From positions 29,122 to 93,121 of the forward strand of contig JBJMGT010000027.1 in the NCBI GenBank assembly GCA_045807745.1: DNA of 64,000 nucleotides, read 5' to 3'. The translations under genes were made by a program, and so were the position numbers. Positions 37,331 to 46,788 of this stretch are shown here, in pieces (the first letter of the stretch is position 1; every line of letters starts with the position of its first letter). The DNA is from QHXQ01 sp045807745. GTDB taxonomy: Bacteria; Acidobacteriota; Blastocatellia; Pyrinomonadales; Pyrinomonadaceae. The notes below the pieces were generated by a model that did not search any database, was not told the origin of the DNA, and saw nothing but the letters and a program-made list of their open reading frames with translations.

Positions 37331-38245
37331 TCAACCTGCCTCCGTCAACTGTGCCAGCAGCCGAGCCAAATGAATCGTGTCGTGCCACGCGGCGGACTCT
37401 TCAAAGTCCCAAGCAGCCGAAAGCATGGCATGGCAGAAGGCCCAACGGGTGAGTCGGGCGCGCGACATCTGCAACTCATCTGCGAAGATCGCGAGCCGCC
37501 GGGCGAGTACGTTCAGCGTCGTCGTATCGTCGGCCCCGGCGGGCAATTGATTCAACATAAACGAGCCGACCTCGTAACCTGCGTCGCCACAGATGCCTTT
37601 GGGATCGATTGCGACCCAGCCGGCGCTGGCGGAAGAGAGGATGTTGGCGTGATGCAGGTCGCCATGCAGAATGACGTTCTTAGCGGCTGAGCTATTCAAC
37701 TCGGCAAACGTGCGCTCGGCTTGTGCGAGCAACTCCGTCGGCAGAGGGCCGCTCCCGCCGCCGAATTGCTCACGGAGTTGCGCCCAAGAGCGAAACCAAC
37801 GGGCCAGCGACGGAAAAGAATGTATCGCCGGGGGCGTGCGCCACAAACGCCGCATGACAGACGCAGCGGTGCGTGTTGCTTCCGGGTCGCGCTCTACTTC
37901 GTGCAGGAGCGCGCCGGGCGTGACACGTTCCAGTAGCAGCAGACCACGCGGCGCATCGTGATCTAACAGACGCACTGCGCCGCGTCCGGCGAATAATTCA
38001 AGCGCCGCCGCCTCGGTCAGCAGCTCATGGCAGGGCACACCGACTTTGAGTACGATCTCTGTTCCGGCCGCAGTCCGCCCCGGCAGCACCAGATTGTAAG
38101 ACAGGTGCGCGAACGGCTCGGCCAACTCAAGCGCCCAACGCGCACGGCACTCGCGCAAGATAGCGGGCAACGCCGCGAGCCATTCTCGCCCCGCCGCGCC
38201 ATGCGTCCGCTCAACTCTGTCTCGTAAGCTGCTTGGGATTCGCAC
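37331..38245 (-). CDS. Aminoglycoside/hydroxyurea phosphotransferase-like kinase (APH_6_hur family)
   Basis: 304 aa from a GTG start. The kinase catalytic loop is NVILHGDLHHANIL and the metal-binding step is VAIDPKGICGDAGYEVGSF, which matches the APH(6)/hydroxyurea kinase group (streptomycin 6-kinase type). The ATP-site lysine is probably in TEIVLKVGVP. Chromosomal members in environmental bacteria often have no proven resistance role, so resistance to streptomycin is possible but not shown. No mobile element is close. Confidence 0.88.
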   Translation of the reverse strand: MRIPSSLRDRVERTHGAAGREWLAALPAILRECRARWALELAEPFAHLSYNLVLPGRTAAGTEIVLKVGVPCHELLTEAAALELFAGRGAVRLLDHDAPRGLLLLERVTPGALLHEVERDPEATRTAASVMRRLWRTPPAIHSFPSLARWFRSWAQLREQFGGGSGPLPTELLAQAERTFAELNSSAAKNVILHGDLHHANILSSASAGWVAIDPKGICGDAGYEVGSFMLNQLPAGADDTTTLNVLARRLAIFADELQMSRARLTRWAFCHAMLSAAWDFEESAAWHDTIHLARLLAQLTEAG

Positions 38246-38299
38246 GACTCAGGTGTGCTAACTCGCGGCTGGCGCGCGTGACTTGTTCAGGTGTGAGGT

Positions 38300-38542
38300 T
38301 TAGTTGTGAGATGCTGCTAACAATACTTTTTGCACTGTCGCCGGAAGCTGCACCGGGTGAAAACGGTTCGCGTCGAACGCATAATCTTCTCCGCTCTCAT
38401 CCACGACACGCAGTAAGCCTTCAGCTTCCGCCGCCCCGTCAGGAATAAACCGGTATAGTTTCCCCACCTCCAACGAAGCTTTATACCCTTCATTATTGAG
38501 GCAGACTACAAAATGCGCCGTCCGACTTGCTGCTTTCTTCAT
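38300..38542 (-). CDS. Small conserved hypothetical protein, second of a pair
   Basis: 80 aa, starting 2 bp after the stop of the next gene upstream, so translation is probably coupled. Wording FVVCLNNEGYKASLEVGKLY and DESGEDYAFDANRFHPVQLP is typical of small proteins found next to such a partner in several phyla. Composition is less GC-rich than the neighbours. Function unknown; a toxin-antitoxin-like role has no support beyond size and pairing. Confidence 0.7.
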   Translation of the reverse strand: MKKAASRTAHFVVCLNNEGYKASLEVGKLYRFIPDGAAEAEGLLRVVDESGEDYAFDANRFHPVQLPATVQKVLLAASHN

Positions 38543-38544
38543 AA

Positions 38545-38781
38545 CTAATCTAAAAAGGGCAACTTCAACTTGAATTCTCTCTTCCCCAACCCGTGCGCTT
38601 CATACCAATGCACTTCAGCCAAGCGTATCCTACCATTAAGCAAACGCACTTTGGCAACACCTTTCAACTTGCGCCATCTGCCTTTGCCATACTGCTTACT
38701 TAAGTGTGCGCGATCACGTACTCCCTTGCCGACGGCAATCGTTTCAATCTCAGTAATTTCGCTGACAAACTCGAAGTCCAT
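38545..38781 (-). CDS. Small conserved hypothetical protein, first of a pair
   Basis: 78 aa, with EFVSEITEIETIAVGKGVRD, GKGRWRKLKGVAKVRLLNG and EVHWYEAHGLGKREFKLK. I know near-identical wording from widespread unannotated proteins in cyanobacteria and others, where the gene often travels beside a second short gene. Basic and beta-rich. Function unknown. Confidence 0.75.
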   Translation of the reverse strand: MDFEFVSEITEIETIAVGKGVRDRAHLSKQYGKGRWRKLKGVAKVRLLNGRIRLAEVHWYEAHGLGKREFKLKLPFLD

Positions 38782-38883
38782 TGCGGGTCGACATGTTAAT
38801 TGTCGATCTACTGCTTATGCTGCGGGGCGCAGTATATCACTTCATTAGATCGTGTTAGACGGTACGGTGTGCTGTTGCCGGTC

Positions 38884-41574
38884 TCAGGTGTTGACTGTGT
38901 CATCGCTGGGTGTGGTGCGTTGGAGGTCTGCGACGACGAAGCGGATCATGCGATAGGTGATGTGGCGGGGCAGCGCGTCGCGCAGGGGCTTGAGGCGTTC
39001 TGTGCCAAGTTCATCGATGGCGCGTTCGATGAGCGCGCGATCTTGGGCGGAGACGTGACGCGTGATGTCGAATGGGCGGCCCGCGACGATGCAGTCGGCC
39101 AGATGCTTTTCGACGGTCATGATGTTTAGTCCGCGCTCCTGACTAATCTCTTCGATGGTCATGCCGGCCTCGTAGAAGGCGTAGGTCTCGTCCATCGTGC
39201 TGACACGCGGCCCGGTTGCGGGCTTCGGCGTGCGGGCATCTGTCGTGCGCTCAGTGCGGCGGGCGACGGGCGTCGGCGTGTAGGGCACAGGCAAAGCGAG
39301 TTGAATTTGAGTGCGCTCGCGCATCAGGTCGTCGCCGAGGGCGGTAAGCGTGACCATCGGGTACGCGCCGCCCGTGACGCGCAGGCAGCCGGCGGCGACC
39401 AGCGCGTCGATGTAGAGCATGATCTCTTCCTGTGTAAGCGTGGCGAGCAGCCCGTAGGTAGAGAGTCCGTTCAAGCCCGCTTGCAAGACCTTTGCCTGCC
39501 GCGAGCCGCGCAGGGTCGCCGCCAGAATACCTTTGCCGTAGCGCCCTTCCATGCGCGCCGCGCACGCGAGAATCTTGCGCACCGTCAAACGCTCTTCTTC
39601 AGACAACTCGCGCGCTTGCGTGATCTCGACCGTGCTGCCGACCGCCGCTTGCGCCTCGCGTTCCGCCTGCGCGCGCGCTTGGTGAAAACGGCTCTGCTCG
39701 TCGAGCGCGCGTTCGAGGTCGAGTGCGACCGGTGTGTGCTCGCGCACAAATCGATCAAGCGACGTGGGCGGGTCGAGCGGCGCGTGCGTGTTTGCTGAAG
39801 CCGAACGAAATTCAAGCGGCGCATCGTCAACGTCATCGGCAGAGATGGGCGTCGTCCTTTGTTCCGTTTTGGGTGTGAGGCAGTTGCCGCACGTACCGCA
39901 GCGCTTGGCGTGTTGATGGTCACCGAAGTAGTCGAGGATGAAGGCGCGATAACAGTCGGCCGTGTAACAGAAGCTGATCATCTCGCGCAGCTTGCGCTGT
40001 TCGAGTGCAGCGCGGCGGGCGAGGTCTTGCGGGCGGATGTTGAGGCGCTCAGCGGGGCGCTCGTCGCGCATAAGCACGCCGCGCGTGCGCCGCGCCGGTT
40101 GGTAGGCGATCACGCCCGCTTCCGTCAGGGAAGAGAGCGAGCGGCGCACGGCCGCCACGTCAAGACCGACGCCCTCGGCCGCTTCGTTGACATCAAGCTC
40201 TGTGGGCGCGCGCTGGTTGAGGTCGAAACCGCCAAGGAGACCAATGAGCACTTGCTTGTCGCGTGCGCTGCGGCGCGTGTTGACGGCCTCGCGCGCCTGC
40301 GCGGGACTCATTAACAGGCGCACGCTCGCACGGTTCTCACCGGCCGCGCCGCGCTCGATGTGCCCGGCCTTCTCCAAGATAATGAGCGCAGACTGCACAG
40401 CCATCTCGTTGCGCAAGCCAGCGCGCGCCGCGATCTCGCGCGTCGCAAGCTCAATGCGCTGCTGTTTGGTCCCGACCAACGCCTCGTAGACTTTCGCGAT
40501 CACTTCGGGTGGCGGGTAAGAGCCTTCGATGAAATAGTCCTGCGTGCGCTTGTCCGCGTAGTTGAACAGGAGCACACAGGTCGCGGGTAGGCCATCGCGG
40601 CCCGCCCGCCCGATCTCTTGATAGTAAGCCTCGATTGAGCCGGGCAGGTGATAGTGCGCGACGAAGCGTATGTCGGCCTTGTCGATGCCCATGCCAAAGG
40701 CGTTGGTCGCGACGATCATCTGTTTCGCGCCGGTCATGAACTCTTCCTGCGCGCGCACGCGCTCGGCGTCCTCCATCCCCGCGTGATAAGCGACGACGCT
40801 CAACTTTGCTTCGCGCAAAGCGCGCGCGACCTGTTCGACCGACTTGCGCGTGGACGAATAGATGATCCCCGATCCACCCGACGTGGCGGCGAGGTGGCGC
40901 ACGTGCGCGATCTTCTCGCGCTCCTTCTGCGTGTGGACGACGTTGATGGAGAGATTGGGCCGGTCGAAGCCGCTGACGAAGGCGCGCGGCTCGCGCAAGC
41001 CCAGTTGCTCGATGATGTCGGCGCGCACATATGGCGTCGCGGTCGCGGTCAGGGCGATGACCTGCGGCCGGCCGATCTCGGCAATCGCGCCTTTGAGGCG
41101 CAGGAAGTCCGGGCGGAAATCGTGCCCCCACGTCGAGACGCAGTGCGCCTCGTCCACGGCGAAGAGCGAGATGTTTACGCTCTTCAGCGCCTCGACGAAG
41201 AAGTTGCTGCGGAAGCGTTCCGGCGCGACGTAGATCAGTTTGTATCGACCCTGCCGGACGCCCGCGATGCGCGCCTTCTGTTCCTCAAAATCAATCGAGC
41301 TGTTGATGAAGGTCGCGGGCAGGTCGCGCGCGCGTAAGGCGTCCACTTGGTCTTTCATCAACGCGATGAGCGGCGAGATGACGACCGTCGCCCCGGCCTG
41401 CAACATCGCGGGCAGTTGATAGCACAAGGATTTCCCGCCGCCCGTCGGCATCACGACGACCGTGTCGTGCCCGGCGAGGATGGCTTCAATCACCTCGCGC
41501 TGCCCCGCGCGAAAGTCCGCGAAGCCGAAGTGCTCGCTGAGCGCGGCATGGGCTGTCTCTATGTTTGCCGTCAT
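38884..41574 (-). CDS. RecQ-family ATP-dependent DNA helicase with extended C-terminus
   Basis: About 896 aa from the ATG at 41574 (GGAA 10 bp upstream); a GTG 12 codons earlier at 41610 is an alternative. Motif 0 FGFADFRAGQREVIEAILAG, Walker A MPTGGGKSLCYQ, DEAH box VDEAHCVSTWGHDF, motif III ALTATATP and motif VI QEIGRAGRDG are all present. The RecQ zinc-binding cysteines (SFCYTADC, then KRCGTCGNC) follow. The C-terminal 250 residues contain a winged-helix-like repeat region and a helix-turn-helix-like segment (GMTIEEISQERGLNIMTVEK). That last module resembles the helicase C-terminal HTH found in some RecQ relatives. 3'-5' helicase for recombination and repair. Confidence 0.94.
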   Translation of the reverse strand: MTANIETAHAALSEHFGFADFRAGQREVIEAILAGHDTVVVMPTGGGKSLCYQLPAMLQAGATVVISPLIALMKDQVDALRARDLPATFINSSIDFEEQKARIAGVRQGRYKLIYVAPERFRSNFFVEALKSVNISLFAVDEAHCVSTWGHDFRPDFLRLKGAIAEIGRPQVIALTATATPYVRADIIEQLGLREPRAFVSGFDRPNLSINVVHTQKEREKIAHVRHLAATSGGSGIIYSSTRKSVEQVARALREAKLSVVAYHAGMEDAERVRAQEEFMTGAKQMIVATNAFGMGIDKADIRFVAHYHLPGSIEAYYQEIGRAGRDGLPATCVLLFNYADKRTQDYFIEGSYPPPEVIAKVYEALVGTKQQRIELATREIAARAGLRNEMAVQSALIILEKAGHIERGAAGENRASVRLLMSPAQAREAVNTRRSARDKQVLIGLLGGFDLNQRAPTELDVNEAAEGVGLDVAAVRRSLSSLTEAGVIAYQPARRTRGVLMRDERPAERLNIRPQDLARRAALEQRKLREMISFCYTADCYRAFILDYFGDHQHAKRCGTCGNCLTPKTEQRTTPISADDVDDAPLEFRSASANTHAPLDPPTSLDRFVREHTPVALDLERALDEQSRFHQARAQAEREAQAAVGSTVEITQARELSEEERLTVRKILACAARMEGRYGKGILAATLRGSRQAKVLQAGLNGLSTYGLLATLTQEEIMLYIDALVAAGCLRVTGGAYPMVTLTALGDDLMRERTQIQLALPVPYTPTPVARRTERTTDARTPKPATGPRVSTMDETYAFYEAGMTIEEISQERGLNIMTVEKHLADCIVAGRPFDITRHVSAQDRALIERAIDELGTERLKPLRDALPRHITYRMIRFVVADLQRTTPSDDTVNT

Positions 41575-41635
41575 GAAGTGAAGTTCCGGGAGTGGCGCAA
41601 TCAGGGACACGCTGATTTTACCGCAGTTGAACCGT

Positions 41636-41704
41636 GAATCGTAAACGGGGAAGCGTGAATCGACTCGGCTCTATTTACGATTTAAGATTTACGCTTTACG
41701 ATTC
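41636..41704. repeat. Word-repeat with inverted ends (GAATCGTAAA family)
   Basis: GAATCGTAAA (41636-41645) is the exact reverse complement of TTTACGATTC (41695-41704). The 49 bp between hold degenerate copies of the same words (AAGCGTGAATCG, TTTACGATTTAAG, TTTACGC). It sits between the divergent genes recQ and 41711. Same design as the elements at 7085, 27468 and 35291 but with a different word. Confidence 0.55.
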
Positions 41705-41710
41705 TCGGCA

Positions 41711-42310
41711 ATGAGCAAGCAAGAGTGGCAGGCACGGACGAAGCACGAGTTGATGATCGAGGCATGGGAGCGGCTCGATTGCGAGACTGTGGGCGCGCGT
41801 GAGTTGGCGGAGATCGCGGCGGTCGTCGAGGCGCGCTTCGGCGCGGGCGCGTTGGAGAGTCCGGCGCAGGTGGCGCGCATGTTGGCGGACGAGGGCGCGG
41901 AGTTGCGCCATGCGGAAGTGCTCGAAGCGGATGCGCGCTGGCGCGCGCGCGACCCTTACGAGGCCATGTTTCGCAACGTCCTCAAATTCGCCGACTTCAC
42001 GCAAGCCGCGCAATCGCTGCGGCAACTCGAAAACCTGCGCCGCGAGTTCACACGCAAGAAAGATCAAGAGGGCATCCGGCGTGTGCGCGAGTTGGCGTTG
42101 AAGGGAAAAAAACGCGCGCAGATGATCGCGCGCAACCCGAAGGTCGCCGAGCGCAAACGGGCCGAGAAGGCGGAGATCGCCGAGTGGTTTACGGTCTGGC
42201 TGCAAACGCCGGAACTGTTTCAAGACTGGCTGGCTTTGCGCCAGCGCGCGCCCGAATTTCAACAACGCTTCCCTGTGGCCGACCCAACCGGCGCGGCGAA
42301 AAATGCTTGA
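41711..42310 (+). CDS. Conserved hypothetical helical protein
   Basis: 199 aa, almost entirely charged helices. N-terminal wording is SKQEWQARTKHELMIEAWER, and it is rich in A, R, E and K throughout (TRKKDQEGIRRVRELALKGK). No catalytic motif, signal peptide or membrane segment. I recall similar uncharacterised proteins in Acidobacteriota. Its start lies directly after the word-repeat at 41636-41704 with no obvious strong RBS. Confidence 0.65.
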   Translation: MSKQEWQARTKHELMIEAWERLDCETVGARELAEIAAVVEARFGAGALESPAQVARMLADEGAELRHAEVLEADARWRARDPYEAMFRNVLKFADFTQAAQSLRQLENLRREFTRKKDQEGIRRVRELALKGKKRAQMIARNPKVAERKRAEKAEIAEWFTVWLQTPELFQDWLALRQRAPEFQQRFPVADPTGAAKNA

Positions 42311-42520
42311 CCGCGCCATTAACGGGGCATAGAATCGCGGCCTCGTAAACAGGGCCGCTGCGGCCCACATCGTGCGCGCCGCGTTGCGCACACTTTCAAT
42401 CGGCTCATGCTTCGCCTCATTGTCTCGCGTGCTTTGACAACTCGACACCTCACGCCCCTTGGCGCAAGGCCCCTGAAACCCTTAGCCGCAGAGCTTCACA
42501 AACGGGGAAGGAGTTTATTT

Positions 42521-43825
42521 ATGCGTGCCAGCATCATCACCTGTACACTCGCCGGTCTCTTGTGCGGTCTCTCCGCAGCCTACGCGCAAGCGCCAACCGC
42601 CAGCGCCCCCAACAAACCCTCCACCACGATCAAACAGACCGTCCAGCGCGACGGCAACTACTACACGGTCTACGTGGACTACGACTACCGGGAGGCTTGG
42701 GCCGGGAACACGCACCTGAACATCAACGTTGCGGTCGAGACCATCGGGATGCAGACCCTGAAGCTGATTCGCTGCGAGAAGTGCGAACCGGAAAACTCGA
42801 TCTTCGCCAGCGTCGCCGACCCCGTGTTGGTGGATGGCGGGCAGCCGAGTCAGAGCAATACGTGGCGACTCGTCTATCGCCTCGTCGCCGCGCTCAAACC
42901 GGACGCTGACCCGCAGGAGTATGACATCACTCTGCGGTTCGAGCCGCCGGTCGCGGTGTCTCTGGCGCAGCCGACGACCACGCCCGACATCTTCGTCCAC
43001 TTCCCGCTCTACGTCGGCGTGCGCGAGAAGGGACGGCTGGCGGTGAAGGAGCCGGACAAACTGAAGCCTGAGCCGGCGACCAGCGGGCGCACGCACCAGT
43101 TCGTGCTCACCCTGCACAATTACTTCCACGATTACGATGCGAACGTACAGCAGTTGACTGTGGACTCCGACCCGGCGGGCTTGGTCGCGCGCGTCGTGCG
43201 CGTGCAGAGTTCGACAGGCACGACGGGGACGATCAAGCCCGACGATCCGAGCACCATCATCTTCAACACGCCACTAAACATCGCGCCCGCGCAGGAAGTG
43301 CGCCTGACGCTGGATTTGGAGATGGCCGGTATGTCGTCGGGCAACTTCATCTCCGGCTTCGACGACGATGCGCAGGTTACCTTTGCCTTCATCTACGACG
43401 ACGGCAAGCAACGCACGATCTCTGATTACAACTACAATCGACCGGTGCGTTTGCGCCCGAGCAACCTCGTGCTCCTGTTGTCGATTGCGCTGGGCGTGGC
43501 GGCCGGCGTCTTTATCATGTCGGTCTGGAAGGTGGTGCGGTTCGAGGGCGATGCCAAGCGGCGCTGGCTGGCCGTTTTGAGCACGGTCATCATCGGTTTG
43601 ATCGTCTCGATCCTCGCGCTGCAAGGCGAGTTGAACATCAGCGCCTTCAACCTGCGCGCGTCCTACGACAAGCCCGTGATGCTCTTTATCCTGAGCCTGT
43701 TCGCGACGGTCAGCGGCACGCCGCTGCTGAAGAAATTCTTTGGGCTGGATAAGGCCGGCGCGGACGACGAGACCACGCCCTCGACGCCCTCGACGCAGAC
43801 GCCCACACCCACCGGCAGTCATTAA
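42521..43825 (+). CDS. Exported protein with C-terminal membrane helices
   Basis: 434 aa from the ATG at 42521 (GGGGAAGGAG upstream); the longer frame starts 38 codons before and lacks an RBS. Signal peptide at about 1-23 (SAAYAQ). A beta-rich extracytoplasmic region (about 40-305) precedes three hydrophobic segments at about 310-335, 345-365 and 382-402. A threonine/proline tail ends the protein. No family recognised. First gene of a likely two- or three-gene operon with 43847 (21 bp gap). Confidence 0.7.
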   Translation: MRASIITCTLAGLLCGLSAAYAQAPTASAPNKPSTTIKQTVQRDGNYYTVYVDYDYREAWAGNTHLNINVAVETIGMQTLKLIRCEKCEPENSIFASVADPVLVDGGQPSQSNTWRLVYRLVAALKPDADPQEYDITLRFEPPVAVSLAQPTTTPDIFVHFPLYVGVREKGRLAVKEPDKLKPEPATSGRTHQFVLTLHNYFHDYDANVQQLTVDSDPAGLVARVVRVQSSTGTTGTIKPDDPSTIIFNTPLNIAPAQEVRLTLDLEMAGMSSGNFISGFDDDAQVTFAFIYDDGKQRTISDYNYNRPVRLRPSNLVLLLSIALGVAAGVFIMSVWKVVRFEGDAKRRWLAVLSTVIIGLIVSILALQGELNISAFNLRASYDKPVMLFILSLFATVSGTPLLKKFFGLDKAGADDETTPSTPSTQTPTPTGSH

Positions 43826-43846
43826 AGAAAGGAGCAACGAAACGCT

Positions 43847-44578
43847 ATGTCTCCATTCAATCACTATCGGCTACCTCGTCATCGGGCGCGGCTGTGCGCC
43901 GTCATCGGCGTCGGCGGTCTGTTGGCGCTATCGATTGTGGCGCAGCCGCAAAAACGGGCCGTCGCCGCGCAGCCGCAGCAACAAAGGCAGATCGATGTCG
44001 CGCCGCAGTGTAAAGGGGCCGGGCCGTGCCTGTCGCTCGCGCTGTTCTACTTGAACAACGACGACATCAGCGACAAGGCGGCGCGCCAATTCAAAACCGT
44101 CATCACGCAGTATCCGAAGAACGACGAAGCGGAGACGGCGCAGTATTATCTGGCCAGTTACTACCAACGCAAGTTCTATATCCTGCGCGAGCGCACCCGG
44201 AAGGAAGACGCGTCGCTCTTGCAACAGGCGCAGCGCGAGTACTTCAACTACATCGACCGCTACTCAAACAGCGGTTCGGGTAAGTGGCTGACGGATGCAC
44301 ATTTCAATCTCGCGCTCGTCTTCAGCCAATTGCGCGACCAGAAGGGGGCTGCCAACATACTCGACCGGATGATCAACGCCGCAGCGCGCGACGGGCAGAC
44401 CTATCTCTACGAGGTCGTCTGGTCGGGCAATCCGGCCGACGTGGTGGACAGTTATCTGGATGCGCGCGCGCTGGCCGACTACACGCGCTCGCTCGTCAAT
44501 AGCGGCCGACCGTGCGAACAGATCGTGCCTGCCGTCAGGAAATGGTGTCAGAGCCAGAAGAGTCGTAAGGGTTATTGA
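43847..44578 (+). CDS. Exported TPR-like protein (BamD/YbgF-like helical repeats)
   Basis: 243 aa. An N-terminal hydrophobic segment (about 20-38) probably acts as signal or anchor. The following helices resemble tetratricopeptide repeats (ISDKAARQFKTVITQYPKND, then ETAQYYLASYYQRKF), as in BamD/YbgF-type proteins that count uptake or assembly steps. A second repeat-like unit is at about 125-185. Located 21 bp after the exported membrane gene; the two may form a complex. Confidence 0.7.
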   Translation: MSPFNHYRLPRHRARLCAVIGVGGLLALSIVAQPQKRAVAAQPQQQRQIDVAPQCKGAGPCLSLALFYLNNDDISDKAARQFKTVITQYPKNDEAETAQYYLASYYQRKFYILRERTRKEDASLLQQAQREYFNYIDRYSNSGSGKWLTDAHFNLALVFSQLRDQKGAANILDRMINAAARDGQTYLYEVVWSGNPADVVDSYLDARALADYTRSLVNSGRPCEQIVPAVRKWCQSQKSRKGY

Positions 44579-44842
44579 CGCCGGTCAAGGCTGATTGCTG
44601 CCGGTCGGCGCGCTGTGGCTGAATTGTCAACGCCGCCAGACCGCCACACGTGCACGCTCGGCCCCCGCGCACGCCTTGGGCCGTGTGCTGGCAGTAATTC
44701 AAGTGAATCCATCTTTTGGCTCACGCAAACGCCCGGTTGTGCGTGTGGCGTGCTGTTTGCACCAGCACGGCGGTGCACGGGTTTGGCAAGCGCCAGACGC
44801 GGCACATAGATCACAATCAAACATTTGAGGGAGACTAGAGAG

Positions 44843-45073
44843 ATGAAAAAGACCGTGACCACGGCCGCGCTCGCACTGGTGCTCGCGCTCGGCGCGACGG
44901 CGATGGGGAAGACCAAGCACAGCGCGGAACACAAAGCCGCCGTGAAGAAGTGCCGGGACGATTATGCGGCGGCCGTTAAGGACGCCAAGGGCAAGAAGGG
45001 CAAAGAGCATAGGGACGCTATAGCCGCCGCCAAGAAGGCGGAAAAGGACTGTATCGCCGCCGCCCCGAAGTAA
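44843..45073 (+). CDS. Small exported lysine/alanine-rich protein
   Basis: 76 aa from the ATG at 44843 (GGAGACTAGAGAG upstream). Signal peptide (MKKTVTTAALALVLALGATA) followed by a short basic helix-rich mature part with two cysteines (VKKCRDDYAAAVKDAKGKKG, then KKAEKDC). The pattern suggests a small periplasmic helical hairpin held by a disulfide; function unknown. A strong terminator follows. Confidence 0.65.
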   Translation: MKKTVTTAALALVLALGATAMGKTKHSAEHKAAVKKCRDDYAAAVKDAKGKKGKEHRDAIAAAKKAEKDCIAAAPK

Positions 45074-45102
45074 ACGGCTTACGTTAGTCGCCGACAGAAA
45101 AT

Positions 45103-45140
45103 AGACCCGATGACTCGCTGCTTGCGGTCATCGGGTCTTT
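45103..45140 (+). terminator. Rho-independent terminator
   Basis: Perfect 12-nt arms AGACCCGATGAC (45103-45114) and GTCATCGGGTCT (45127-45138) with a 12-nt loop and TTTC following. It ends the 44843 transcript and lies before the convergent adenosine-deaminase-like gene. Confidence 0.8.
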
Positions 45141-45192
45141 CATTGCGCCGAGAGCATGGGCATCCTGCTCGCGCTCCCGGCTGCTGCTATCT

Positions 45193-46752
45193 TCAATACT
45201 TGCTCTCGAACGCACGAAACTCTTCTTCCAGCGTTCGTTGGAGACGCGCCCGCTCGCTGCCCGCGAGGAATTGTTGACAGCCCGCTGAGATCGACTTCAC
45301 GCCCGGCGTGTCTTGCGCACACTCTGCGACGGGCACAAACTTACGCGCATCGCGCCACAGACTTGCGCCCGGCAAAAAGGCGTATTGCAGGCTGTTGCGC
45401 GCCAACGTCTTGAGTTGTAGATAATCCAGTCCCTGATCTTCGACCGCACGCAAGTATTCGCGCGAAATCTCCGAGCGCGAGACGCCCTCGTCGTCGGTCG
45501 CCAGCGCGACGGGCACATCATGTTGCATGTAGGTCGCGAGCGGATGCTCCGCTTTGCTCACACCGAGGATCACGTCATTGCTCGTCAAGCAGATTTCGAC
45601 GAGGATGTTGCGCTCAGCCAACTCCCGCAACAACTCCTCCGCATCTGTCTCGTGCATGATGTCCACGCCGTGCCCGATCCGCTCGGCGTGCGCAATGTTG
45701 ACCGACTCGCGTATGTGAAAGCTCAAGCCATCGGGCGGCACAAGACCCGGCGCAAGCTCGCCCGCGTGGAGCGTGAGGTGTGCGCGCGGGAAGCGTGGCC
45801 GCAGGAAGTTGAGCATCTGCATGTGCAGCGTGAAATTCTGCATGGCGGGCAGCGCGTCTTCCGGCGCGACGAGGTTGACCGCGACGACCTTCGAGTTCGG
45901 ATCGTTGGCGAGCATGAAGCCCGTCAACATCTGCGCGAAGACGGGGCCCGGCGCGAGCACACGCGTCACCTGCGCGACGTAGCGAATCGTCACCGCGCAG
46001 CCCGCGTCGGCCTGCGCTGTCCCGCACTTGAGCAGCCGACTCTTTTCCACTTCCGCGTCCTGCAAAGCCTTCGCGCCCGCCGCCACTGCGTCGGCGATGC
46101 CGCCGGTCTGCAACTTGCTCAACGTGTTTTCAAAGTTGCCGTCGAAGCCCACCTTCTGCCCGATCCCGCTCGACATCACGCCGTCCGGCGTCAACATCAA
46201 CTCTAAGTAGCTCACGTGCCCGCGCGCCGCACGCGCTGCCGCTTCCGCTACCATCGCGCCGGTCTGCCCGGCGGTGGCCGCGCCGAACTTGCCGAACGTG
46301 TCGAAGAAATGATCATGTCCGCTCTGGCCTGAGTACTGCCAGAAACGCATCGACCACGCGTCAATCAACTGTCGATACAAAACAGAATTTGTGAGCGCCG
46401 TGTTGGCCGCGACCTGCCCCGCGTCTTTGCTGCACGGCGGCTGCGCGAGCACGAGCGTCGTCTGATTCACACACAGAGCTTTGTCCGCCGCCCATTGCAC
46501 ATAAGACTCCGCATAGATCGCGCCCGACAAATGATTGTGTAGATCGCCGCCCTTCGGCATCCGGAGCAGGAACGCGAACAACTGCGGCGGCGACTGGCGC
46601 AGCGTCGCGAAATGGCGCGCCGTCCGCTGTTCCGGCGTCCCGCCGACAGCTCTGCCGCCGGGCGACTGCGCCTGCGTCGTGAGACCACACAACAGCAACA
46701 GCGCCAGCGTCAGGCTGGCGCTAATGCTTCTTCGTACATGAATAGTATGCAT
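45193..46752 (-). CDS. Secreted adenosine deaminase-like metallohydrolase
   Basis: 519 aa with a signal peptide (about 1-30, TTQAQ). Adenosine/AMP deaminase superfamily motifs are in order: zinc HxH in KGGDLHNHLSGA, HAGE in LTLHAGELAP, the catalytic histidine in RIGHGVDIM, and the final aspartates in LATDDEGVSRSEIS. An extra segment at about 115-200 (VNQTTLVLAQPPCSKDAGQV) is unlike cytosolic Add. The arrangement resembles secreted ADGF/CECR1-type proteins. It would deaminate adenosine or a related purine outside the cytoplasm, for purine scavenging or signalling; the exact substrate is not visible. Confidence 0.88.
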   Translation of the reverse strand: MHTIHVRRSISASLTLALLLLCGLTTQAQSPGGRAVGGTPEQRTARHFATLRQSPPQLFAFLLRMPKGGDLHNHLSGAIYAESYVQWAADKALCVNQTTLVLAQPPCSKDAGQVAANTALTNSVLYRQLIDAWSMRFWQYSGQSGHDHFFDTFGKFGAATAGQTGAMVAEAAARAARGHVSYLELMLTPDGVMSSGIGQKVGFDGNFENTLSKLQTGGIADAVAAGAKALQDAEVEKSRLLKCGTAQADAGCAVTIRYVAQVTRVLAPGPVFAQMLTGFMLANDPNSKVVAVNLVAPEDALPAMQNFTLHMQMLNFLRPRFPRAHLTLHAGELAPGLVPPDGLSFHIRESVNIAHAERIGHGVDIMHETDAEELLRELAERNILVEICLTSNDVILGVSKAEHPLATYMQHDVPVALATDDEGVSRSEISREYLRAVEDQGLDYLQLKTLARNSLQYAFLPGASLWRDARKFVPVAECAQDTPGVKSISAGCQQFLAGSERARLQRTLEEEFRAFESKY

Positions 46753-46788
46753 CTTTGTTGGTTGCAGTTCTGCTAACTGATTGAGGTG

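Noticed and set aside
38300..38781. Toxin-antitoxin pair
   Set aside because: Two coupled small genes fit by size only; neither protein shows toxin or antitoxin motifs.
45520..46206. 228-aa plus-strand frame inside the adenosine-deaminase-like gene
   Set aside because: Typical antisense GC-shadow; the minus-strand protein carries all superfamily motifs.
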